NCBI GenBank assembly: GCA_035527715.1
Contig: DATKZY010000192.1
Span: 1-19,995, forward strand
DNA length: 19,995 nucleotides
From: DSUN01 sp035527715
GTDB lineage: Bacteria; Planctomycetota; PUPC01; DSUN01
Direction of reading: 5' to 3'
The position numbers were made by a program, and so were the translations under genes. This document shows, piece after piece, positions 7,125 to 12,981 of the stretch (position 1 is its first letter; every line of letters starts with the position of its first letter). The notes beneath the pieces are model-generated. The model was given only the letters and a program-made list of their open reading frames with translations. It did not search any database and was not told the origin of the DNA.

Positions 7125-8219
7125 ATGGTTCCGCGCTACGGGCTTGTGCTGACCGTGACCCACGCCTGCAACCTGCGCTGCGACTACTGCTACACGGGGA
7201 CGAAGCGTGCCTGCTCGATGGCGGAGGCCGTCGGCCGCAAGGCCATCGAGCGTGCCGTGGCGTCGGTGGAGCGCGGGGGCGCCCTGGAGCTTGGCTTCTT
7301 CGGCGGCGAGCCCCTTCTCGAGGCTGGGCTCGTCCGCTCTCTCCTCGCATTTGCCCAGGAGCGCTCCCGCGCCGCCGGCCTCGAACTGCTCCCCAGCCTC
7401 ACCACCAACGGCACCGTGGCCACCGGGGCTGCGTGGGAGCTCATGACCCGCCCCGAACTGAGCCTGGCCGTGAGCTTCGACGGCGTGCCCGAGGCGCACG
7501 ACCGGCACCGCCGCTTCCCCGATGGCACTGGCAGCTCAAGCGTTGTGCTGAGGACGATGCGCCGCCTGCTGGACGCAGGGCGGGAGCTTCGGGCCGTCCT
7601 GGTCGTTCGCCCCGACACGCTGGACTCGTTTCCCGACGGGGTCGGGTTCCTCAGCGACCTTGGCTTCCGCCAGTTGGAGCCGACGCTGGACCTGTGGACG
7701 CGCTGGACGGCGGGGGACGTTGCTCGCCTTGAGGCCGCCATTGGGCGGCTCGCCGACCTGTGGCGCGGTCGTCTGGCCGACCTGTCGGTGAGCTGGCTCG
7801 ACGAGAAGGCGGCCCTCCTGGCCCGCGTGCCCATCGGCCCGTGCGCCCGGTGCGGGTTCGGCGAGGGCGAGGTCGCCGTGGCCCCCTCGGGTCGCCTCTA
7901 CCCCTGCGAGCGCCTGATCGGCGACGATGCCGAGATGAATCCCATGCGACTGCCCGGGCACGCGCTGGACGGCGAGGACTTCCTTGGCCTTTCAGCACCC
8001 CCGGCTTGCTGCGCGCCGGCGTGCGGCGAGTGCGATGCCCGGGCCCTCTGCAACACCACCTGCCGCTGCTCCAACTACGTGCGCACGGGGCAGTGCGGGT
8101 TGCCCGACGGCCTTCTGTGCGCGCTCAACAGGGCCTGCCTGCGCGAGACCGCGCGGGTGTTGAACGACTTGCGGACGCCCCAGTTGGCGGACGCGCCCGT
8201 CCCCTCAGCCTTGGGTTAG
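7125..8219 (+). CDS. Radical SAM/SPASM domain protein
   Basis: This is 364 aa from ATG 7125, preceded by GAGGGGG. The N-terminal radical SAM core has C15-NLR-C19-DY-C22 (CX3CX2C) for the [4Fe-4S]-SAM cluster and a GGEP motif (FFGGEPLLEAG). The C-terminus is a textbook SPASM domain: C-X12-G-X4-C (around APSGRLYPC), then CX2CX5CX3C (CGECDARALCNTTC) and a further downstream Cys, giving ligands for two auxiliary clusters. SPASM enzymes such as anSME, AlbA and PqqE modify peptides or proteins. No sulfatase lies in this window, so the substrate is unknown. The next genes encode a small Cys-containing membrane protein and a signal peptidase, either of which might belong to the same pathway. The Shine-Dalgarno of the next gene overlaps its stop codon. 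Confidence 0.88.
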   Translation: MVPRYGLVLTVTHACNLRCDYCYTGTKRACSMAEAVGRKAIERAVASVERGGALELGFFGGEPLLEAGLVRSLLAFAQERSRAAGLELLPSLTTNGTVATGAAWELMTRPELSLAVSFDGVPEAHDRHRRFPDGTGSSSVVLRTMRRLLDAGRELRAVLVVRPDTLDSFPDGVGFLSDLGFRQLEPTLDLWTRWTAGDVARLEAAIGRLADLWRGRLADLSVSWLDEKAALLARVPIGPCARCGFGEGEVAVAPSGRLYPCERLIGDDAEMNPMRLPGHALDGEDFLGLSAPPACCAPACGECDARALCNTTCRCSNYVRTGQCGLPDGLLCALNRACLRETARVLNDLRTPQLADAPVPSALG

Positions 8220-8230
8220 GAGGCACTGCG

Positions 8231-8521
8231 ATGGACATGGAACCGCGTGGGCCAGGTGGGGAAGGGGAGGTGACGCAGCCGCAGCCCCTCCGCGCCCCCT
8301 GGGTGTCGGCCTTGGGCGGGTTCGCGATCAGCGCGGCCCTCGTCGTCGGGGCCGGGCTCATGCTCCCGCTCTTCGCGCCCTGCCACCAGACGTGTGGCGC
8401 ACCCCGCTCGGTGCACCTCGAGCGGCAGAAGCGCCAGCAGCAGGCCCGCGAGGCCGCCGAGCGCGAGGCCACGGGCCAGGAGAACGCCGGCGATGATGCC
8501 CGACCCGAGCCCGGCGACTAA
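8231..8521 (+). CDS. Small single-span membrane protein with CHQTC motif
   Basis: This is 96 aa from ATG 8231, with GGAGG (8219-8223) 7 nt upstream overlapping the stop of the radical SAM gene. It has a polar N-terminus rich in P, G and E, one hydrophobic helix (residues ~25-49, including ISAALVVGAGLMLPLF), then CHQTC (51-55) at the membrane edge, and a charged helical tail rich in R, Q and E ending in an acidic stretch. No family is recognised. Its last 29 nt overlap the signal peptidase gene in another frame, so the two are translationally linked. It could be the substrate or a membrane partner of the radical SAM enzyme; that is a hypothesis from position and cysteines only. Confidence 0.65.
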   Translation: MDMEPRGPGGEGEVTQPQPLRAPWVSALGGFAISAALVVGAGLMLPLFAPCHQTCGAPRSVHLERQKRQQQAREAAEREATGQENAGDDARPEPGD

Positions 8522-9074
8522 GCCGCGATGCCGGCGATGGCTCCGCCGCCTGTTTCGGTGGGGCGAGCACCTGCTGGCCGTCGCCGGCATCCTCTTCATC
8601 ATCTACCACGTGGGCTTCGACCTCACGGTGATGACCTCGCCCTCGATGGCCCCGACCCTGCGGGGCACGTGCGTCAAGGACGGCGACTGGGTGCTCTCGG
8701 AGCGCGTGGCCTACTGGTTTCGGCGGCCGCGTCGCTGGGAGATCGTGGCCTTCCACAGCAGCGATGGCGTGCCCGTGATGAAGCGGGTGGTCGGCCTGCC
8801 CGGCGAGGAGGTGTCGCTCCGCGATGGCCGCGTCCTCGTCAACGGCTCGCCCGTCGCCTACCCCCCGGCGTTGGGGGGCATCAAGTACGTGCCCGACGGC
8901 ATGCTCCATCGCGGCCGGGCGGCCAAGTGCGGCGAGGGGTATTTCGTGCTCGGCGACGACTCGGGGGATTCGCAGGACAGCCGCTACGACGGCCCGGTCG
9001 CCCTCGACCGCATCGAGCGCCGCGCCTGGCTCATCGTCTGGCCCCCCTCCCGCATCCGCTGGGTGACGCCGTGA
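8493..9074 (+). CDS. lepB: Type I signal peptidase (S26A)
   Basis: This is 193 aa from ATG 8493 (AGGAG 10 nt upstream; ATG 8496 also possible). It has a positively charged N-terminus, one membrane span (residues ~27-45, AVAGILFIIYHVGF), then the serine motif SPSMAPTL (Ser51 as nucleophile), the lysine box VPVMKRVVGLPGE (Lys97 as general base), and the C-terminal GDDSGDSQDSRYDGP box. These are the S26A leader-peptidase signatures. The catalytic domain faces outward and cleaves signal peptides. The family match is firm; whether it is the general housekeeping enzyme or a dedicated one is unknown. Its place as last gene of a radical SAM operon, overlapping the small membrane protein gene, suggests a dedicated role. 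Confidence 0.88.
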   Translation: MMPDPSPATKPRCRRWLRRLFRWGEHLLAVAGILFIIYHVGFDLTVMTSPSMAPTLRGTCVKDGDWVLSERVAYWFRRPRRWEIVAFHSSDGVPVMKRVVGLPGEEVSLRDGRVLVNGSPVAYPPALGGIKYVPDGMLHRGRAAKCGEGYFVLGDDSGDSQDSRYDGPVALDRIERRAWLIVWPPSRIRWVTP

Positions 9075-9133
9075 AGCAGGGGGGCACTGTCCTTCAAGAA
9101 GTTCCCCCTCTCTCCGCGACTCGATGGCGACGC

Positions 9134-9265
9134 TCACGAGCCGCAGTTGCAGCTCTTGGCGTCCTTGTCGAGGCCGAGGGCCTTCACCTGCTCGATGGTC
9201 CAGTCATGGTCGTAGTCGAGGATCATTGGGTCAATGCGTGCCCGGACCCGCCAGCCCTTGGCCAG
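9134..9265 (-). pseudogene. Remnant of the spore-photoproduct-lyase-like radical SAM gene
   Basis: Read on the minus strand this gives KGWRVRARIDPMILDYDHDW, then TIEQVKALGLDKDAKSCNCG S and stop. The first part matches the interior of the radical SAM protein encoded at 11719-12627 (KARGWRVRMRIDPMILGYDY) and the last part its C-terminus (ALGLDKQAKSCNCGS). About 75 codons are missing between them, yet the frame is kept. At the DNA level 9134-9180 matches 11719-11765 with 2 mismatches in 47. It has no start codon or N-terminus. Positions 9231-9265 also encode, in another frame, the last ~11 residues of the kinase gene. Confidence 0.8.
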
Positions 9266-10865
9266 GAGGCGGGGCGGCCTGGCGCTGGTTGATGTGCTGA
9301 CGCCGCAGCTTGCGCAGGAGCCAGATGAGCCAGACCAGCGTGCCGAGCGCCATGAGCATGAACAGGCCGTGGAAGAAGGCGACGTCGTGGCGGCCGGGCT
9401 TGGCGCCCGTCACTCGATACAGCCAGTTCAGTGTCGCCTCTGGCTCCGCCAGGAAGTTGAGCACGGGCAACCCGACCAGGAGGAAGAGCCAGACGCCTGC
9501 CATCAAGGCGGCCCGCCGGCCGTGCGTGGTGCCTCGGTACCGCCATGCGATCCTGATGCTGGGAACGACCAGGAAGGGCACCCAGAATGCCCACAGGATC
9601 GCCCCGGAGATGATCGGGCTAAGGTCCAAACCCCAGATGGCGAAGCCGAGGAGCGCGCCCACGACAATAATCCCCGTGAGTAAGACCACCAGGCCACGGC
9701 GGTTGATCCGAGCCGGCGTGTCCGGGATGCCATGCTTGCGGGCGATGGCCTCGACGGCTTCCTTCGCCTCCGCGAGGCTCACCCCCGCCTTCTGCCGATA
9801 GACGTCCACTGCGATGGCCTTGCGATGGGGCAGAAGCGGCAGGATGAGGCGTTCGAGAGCGTCGCCCGACGGCTCGGCGCGCCCGGCGGGACGCGGGGAG
9901 ACGCTCGGCCCGCGGCCGATCTCCTCCACCTCGGTCTTGACTTCACTGGCGTGCTGGTAACGCCGCTCCGGCTCCTTCTCGAGGGTCTTGAGGACCACCT
10001 CGTCGAGCCGCACGTCCACCTGCACCTTCTGCGAGGGCGGGGCGAAGCGGCCCAGCGGCAGCTCGCCCGTGAGCATCTCGTAGAACACCACGCCCAGCGA
10101 GTAGATGTCGGCCCGCTGGTCCACCTCGCGGGGCCGCTCGATCTGCTCGGGGGCCATGTAGCGCGGCGTGCCGAGCACCATCTGGGAAGCGGTCAGCGTG
10201 TAGTCGGCCGCGGCCGCCCCCACCAGCTTGGCGATGCCGAAGTCGGCGATCTTCACCCGCCCCTTCCTGTCCACCAGGATGTTCTCGGGCTTGATGTCGC
10301 GGTGCACCACCCCCTGGTCGTGAGCGTACTGGAGCGCGTCGCAGACCTGGGGCACGATGGCCATGGCCTGCTGGGGCGACAGGCGGCCCGACTGCTCCAT
10401 CTGCCGAAGGCTCGCACCGTCCACGTACTCCATGACGAAGTAGTAGAGTTCCCCGGCTTGGCCGAAGTCGTGCAGCGTGACGATGTTGGGGTGGCTCAGG
10501 CGGGCCAGTGCCTTGGCCTCGCGGCTGAAGCGCTCAGCGAACGCCGCGTCCTTGGCGGCCCCGGGCCGCATGATCTTCAGGGCCACGAGGCGGTCGAGGC
10601 GCGGCTGGCGGGCCTTGTAGACGGCGCCCATGCCCCCGTGGCCCAACAGCTCGATGACCTCGAGCTGGGGGAAGAGCGGGGCCAGCTCCTGGGCGCTGGG
10701 CGGCGAGAAGCCGCGGGCGGGCGCCTCGGCGGACTCGCTGGAGGCGGCTTCGACCAAGCTGACCACCTTTATCCCTTGTTCGAGCAAGCACTTCGGGCAC
10801 AGGCCCTCCGGGGCGTCGGAGGCCAACTCCGCCTGGCATTGCGGGCACCGATGCAACTCACTCAC
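9231..10865 (-). CDS. Membrane Ser/Thr protein kinase with N-terminal zinc ribbon
   Basis: This is 544 aa from GTG 10865 (AAAGGAGG with 7-nt spacing; the longer ORF to 10898 lacks this). Domains in order: a short zinc ribbon C7PQC10...C23PKC26; a Hanks-type kinase domain, residues ~70-330, with GHGGMGAVYKA loop, VALK (Lys97), HRDIKPEN (188-195), DFG (208-210) and APE motifs, all catalytic residues present; a segment around AVDVYRQKAGVSLAEAKEAVE that resembles the C-terminal domain of ribosomal protein L7/L12; then four hydrophobic helices (for example LVVLLTGIIVVGALLGFAIW and LFMLMALGTLVWLIWLL). The kinase would face the cytoplasm with a C-terminal membrane anchor. It lies 72 nt downstream of an ECF sigma gene, a pairing common in planctomycetes. 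The final ~11 residues are read out of frame from a decayed gene copy, so the natural C-terminus may have been replaced. Confidence 0.9.
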   Translation of the reverse strand: MSELHRCPQCQAELASDAPEGLCPKCLLEQGIKVVSLVEAASSESAEAPARGFSPPSAQELAPLFPQLEVIELLGHGGMGAVYKARQPRLDRLVALKIMRPGAAKDAAFAERFSREAKALARLSHPNIVTLHDFGQAGELYYFVMEYVDGASLRQMEQSGRLSPQQAMAIVPQVCDALQYAHDQGVVHRDIKPENILVDRKGRVKIADFGIAKLVGAAAADYTLTASQMVLGTPRYMAPEQIERPREVDQRADIYSLGVVFYEMLTGELPLGRFAPPSQKVQVDVRLDEVVLKTLEKEPERRYQHASEVKTEVEEIGRGPSVSPRPAGRAEPSGDALERLILPLLPHRKAIAVDVYRQKAGVSLAEAKEAVEAIARKHGIPDTPARINRRGLVVLLTGIIVVGALLGFAIWGLDLSPIISGAILWAFWVPFLVVPSIRIAWRYRGTTHGRRAALMAGVWLFLLVGLPVLNFLAEPEATLNWLYRVTGAKPGRHDVAFFHGLFMLMALGTLVWLIWLLRKLRRQHINQRQAAPPPGQGLAGPGTH

Positions 10866-10904
10866 GGGTGGACCTCCTTTCGCCTGGCCTCCCTCCACCC
10901 CTTA

Positions 10905-10931
10905 CTTACGCGAAACGCACGGAAGGTTACA
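10905..10931 (-). promoter_or_regulatory. ECF-type promoter upstream of the kinase gene
   Basis: On the minus strand TGTAAC (10931-10926, in TGTAACCTTCC) and CGTAAG (10910-10905) are separated by 15 nt. This resembles ECF promoters with an AAC-containing -35 and a CGT -10. It starts just after the sigma-factor stop codon and would give a leader of about 30 nt before the kinase GTG. The neighbouring ECF sigma factor is the natural candidate to use it (inference). Confidence 0.5.
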
Positions 10932-10937
10932 CAGGAT

Positions 10938-11663
10938 TCATGGTTCCCTGGACCCAAGTGCCGCAAGAAGAACCCCCAACTCGTCATCCACGTCTGACGG
11001 GTCCGCGATCGTCTGCGCGACCTCGGCCCGCAGCAGCTCACGATACCTCCGGCGGAGGCGATGAACGGCGACCTTCACCGCCCCTTCGCTCATCCCCAGC
11101 TCGGCAGCCACGTCGCGGTGGGCCGGCGCGCCCCCCTCTCCCGCCAGGAACACCTTCAGGCCATCGAAGAGTTGGGGCTTGGCCGCGTCGGCGTAATGCT
11201 GCCGCAGCCGCGCCATGACCCGCTCGAGCAGCGTCAACGCCCAGCGACGCTCATAGACTCTCTCGGGCGTCCAGTCGTGCGAGGGCTCCAGCAGGTACCG
11301 CCTCTCCCCGGACTCGGCGTCGAGTGAGAGCGTCCTCCGCAGGCCTCCCCGCTTCTGGGCCATGGCCCGGTCGTGCTCTTTGGACAGGAAGCGCTGGAAC
11401 GCGGTGAGGAGGAACGACCGGAAGCGCCCGCGCTCGCGGTCAGCGGTGGCCAGGAAGTGCTTCTCGAGCAGGGCGGCGAAAAAGGACTGCGTGAGGTCCT
11501 GAGCGTCGTCGGCCGAGCGCCCGCGCCGGCGGGCGTAGGCGTAGAGCGGATACCAGTAGGCCTCGCACAGCGTAGCGAGGGCCTCGCGCGACGCGGGCGA
11601 ATCTTGTTGCGCGGCCGCAAGCACCAGGCTCCAGTGCGTCGTGGCGAAGTGGCTCCCGCCCAT
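10938..11663 (-). CDS. ECF sigma factor (planctomycete type, kinase-linked)
   Basis: This is 241 aa from ATG 11663, where the protein begins MGGSHFATTHWSLVLAA, the typical opening of this ECF group; ATG 11699 would add 12 residues without homology-like character. Region 2 spans residues ~25-100 (LCEAYWYPLYAYARRRG, DAQDLTQSFFAALLEK, RFRSFLLTAFQRFLSKE). Region 4 is a helix-turn-helix near the C-terminus (RDVAAELGMSEGAVKVAVHR). It directs RNA polymerase to a specific promoter set. The Ser/Thr kinase gene follows immediately with an ECF-like promoter between them, which suggests that the kinase is a target and possible controller. No anti-sigma factor gene is visible. It is co-directional with the radical SAM gene, 55 nt downstream of it. 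Confidence 0.9.
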   Translation of the reverse strand: MGGSHFATTHWSLVLAAAQQDSPASREALATLCEAYWYPLYAYARRRGRSADDAQDLTQSFFAALLEKHFLATADRERGRFRSFLLTAFQRFLSKEHDRAMAQKRGGLRRTLSLDAESGERRYLLEPSHDWTPERVYERRWALTLLERVMARLRQHYADAAKPQLFDGLKVFLAGEGGAPAHRDVAAELGMSEGAVKVAVHRLRRRYRELLRAEVAQTIADPSDVDDELGVLLAALGSREP

Positions 11664-11718
11664 GCCCCCGAATCCCCGGTCCGGCCCTCTGCCGCACATG
11701 CCCCCAATCCCCCTGTCT

Positions 11719-12627
11719 TCACGAGCCGCAGTTGCAGCTCTTGGCCTGCTTGTCGAGGCCGAGGGCGTCCCAGATGTCGGGGGTTTCCTCGCACAGGCCG
11801 AGGGGGCAGGTGTCGCGGAGGGCCTCGACGGCCTGGCGGTAGAGGGCGAGGCGTTGGTCCCTGGGGTAGCGGGCCAGGCCCTTCGGGGTGGCGGGAGGCA
11901 CGAGGGCGTCGAAGAGGCCGTTCTCGACGAACCGCGGCAGGTTGGCCTCGGCTCGCAGGGTGCCGAGGGTGACTCGCTCGGGGGCCAGGCGCCGCAACTG
12001 CTCGATGACCCAGGCGTAGTCGTAGCCGAGGATCATGGGGTCAATGCGCATGCGCACGCGCCAGCCCCTGGCCTTGAGCTGGTGGGCCGCGTCGAGCCGG
12101 TCCTCGACGGGGGCGGCGCCGCGCTCGTGGTCGCGCGCCGCCTCGGGGCTGTTCACGGAGAACGAGACGATGACGTTGCGGCACGGGCTCTGGCTCAGGA
12201 GGGGCCGACACTCCTCGACCCCGCCCTTGGTGACGAGCAGGAGGGCGTGCGGCCGCCCCTTCGCCTCGGCCTCCGCGCGGAACAGCTCGACCAGGTGCCC
12301 GGTCAGCGGCCGCACGTGCTCGAACGTCAGGCTGTCCGACAGGTTGCCCATGTTCAGCACGTACGACTCCAGGTCGTCCCGGGCCAGCCACGCCCGCACC
12401 TCGGCCTCCAGCTTCTCCGTGTTCGTGAACACCTGCGGGGCGTTGAGATACCAGAACGACGACTTCAGGTAGCAATAGGAGCACTCGGGCGCGAACGCGC
12501 AGCCGTCGGCGTGGGCCAGCACGTAGAAGTTCGGGCACACGGTGTTCACCGGCGTCGTGCGGAAGATACTCACGAACCTCGTCTTCCGCTTCCGTCGGAT
12601 GCACCGATCTCCGCTTCGCTTGCTCAT
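11719..12627 (-). CDS. Spore-photoproduct-lyase-like radical SAM protein with CX5CX2C
   Basis: This is 302 aa from ATG 12627, preceded by AAGGGA. The open frame runs on upstream to 12882 but there it translates only repeat DNA. The N-terminal part has VCPNFYVLAHADGC then AFAPECSYCYLKSSF, an SplB-like context in which the three clustered cysteines (C43, C49, C52) are spaced CX5CX2C rather than CX3CX2C. Downstream blocks (NMGNLSDSLTFE, LLLVTKGG, VIVSFSVNSPEAA, RMRIDPMILGYDYAW) fit the SPL-like TIM barrel. The protein ends CNCGS. SPL repairs UV photoproducts in spores; in non-sporulating bacteria these relatives have no proven role. A truncated copy of its 3' end lies at 9134-9265. It is the first of three co-directional genes before the sigma factor and kinase. 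Confidence 0.8.
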   Translation of the reverse strand: MSKRSGDRCIRRKRKTRFVSIFRTTPVNTVCPNFYVLAHADGCAFAPECSYCYLKSSFWYLNAPQVFTNTEKLEAEVRAWLARDDLESYVLNMGNLSDSLTFEHVRPLTGHLVELFRAEAEAKGRPHALLLVTKGGVEECRPLLSQSPCRNVIVSFSVNSPEAARDHERGAAPVEDRLDAAHQLKARGWRVRMRIDPMILGYDYAWVIEQLRRLAPERVTLGTLRAEANLPRFVENGLFDALVPPATPKGLARYPRDQRLALYRQAVEALRDTCPLGLCEETPDIWDALGLDKQAKSCNCGS

Positions 12628-12770
12628 GGCGTTCCCTTGTGGGCTTGGCGGCCCCTCTCCACCAATATGCCCTATCCGCCGCCGAGAATCAAGCGGGGGA
12701 GGGAGTCCCTCGACGCGGCCCCCGCGGCCCACGCCCACAAGCCCCCAAATCGCCGATCCTCGCCATTCCA

Positions 12771-12808
12771 CCCATTCTGTGTCACCGATCCGGCTGGCAC
12801 AGTATGGG
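12771..12808. repeat. Imperfect palindrome B1
   Basis: CCCATTCTGTGTCA (12771-12784) pairs with TGGCACAGTATGGG (12795-12808), 12 of 14 positions complementary, with a 10-nt spacer. It is related in sequence to the perfect palindrome at 12845-12887. Confidence 0.65.
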
Positions 12809-12815
12809 TACAGCC

Positions 12816-12836
12816 GCGAGAATCGCCGATTCTCGC
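12816..12836. repeat. Palindrome with 9-bp arms
   Basis: GCGAGAATC (12816-12824) and GATTCTCGC (12828-12836) flank a GCC loop. It lies between the two larger palindromes and overlaps the start of the second direct repeat. Confidence 0.65.
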
Positions 12837-12844
12837 CATTCTGT

Positions 12845-12887
12845 CCATTGTGTGTCACTCCGCCCCCCAGGGATTGACACACAATGG
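12845..12887. repeat. Perfect palindrome B2 (13-bp arms)
   Basis: CCATTGTGTGTCA (12845-12857) is perfectly inverted as TGACACACAATGG (12875-12887) around a 17-nt spacer. It lies about 35 bp upstream of the extended -10 element of the rightward operon, where an activator or repressor site would be expected. It may equally be a chromosomal repeat. Confidence 0.7.
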
Positions 12888-12922
12888 GGCCGCGCCGCCC
12901 CTTCCAAGAGGCGCTGCTCTTC

Positions 12923-12931
12923 TGCTATAAT
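12923..12931 (+). promoter_or_regulatory. Extended -10 promoter
   Basis: TGCTATAAT (12923-12931) is a perfect TGnTATAAT extended -10. The -35 region is poor (TTCCAA at 12902-12907, 18-nt spacer), which an extended -10 can compensate. It would start transcription near 12938, about 45 nt before the MetE-like gene. Confidence 0.6.
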
Positions 12932-12945
12932 CATCCCGGCTTCGC

Positions 12946-12974
12946 TTTCGCGTCCTTTCGCGTGTTTCGCGGGG
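12946..12974. repeat. Triple TTTCGCG near-tandem repeat
   Basis: TTTCGCGTCC, TTTCGCGTG and TTTCGCGGGG follow each other directly (9-10 nt period). The last copy includes the GGGG that serves as Shine-Dalgarno for ATG 12982. It would lie in the 5' leader of the mRNA. Confidence 0.5.
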
Positions 12975-12981
12975 AATGATC

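Larger units (their letters stand above)
12751..12859. repeat. Pair of ~36-bp imperfect direct repeats
   Basis: 12751-12786 and 12824-12859 share 30 of 36 positions (both contain CGCCGAT, CTCGCCATTC, and a TGTGTCAC end). Each copy supplies the left arm of a palindrome. The stretch 12628-12981 between the divergent genes contains no gene; it is occupied by these repeats, three palindromes and a promoter. Confidence 0.7.

Noticed and set aside
6480..7508. 342-aa open frame on the minus strand over the HTH and radical SAM genes
   Set aside because: The plus-strand genes have clear family motifs; this frame has none and runs into the REP copy.
9075..9133. Intrinsic terminator after the signal peptidase gene
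   Set aside because: GGGGGGCACT and AAGTTCCCCC pair only partly and no T-run follows; too weak to call.
12628..12882. N-terminal extension of the SPL-like radical SAM protein
   Set aside because: The extension only translates the palindromes and direct repeats and has no ribosome binding site; ATG 12627 is preceded by AAGGGA.
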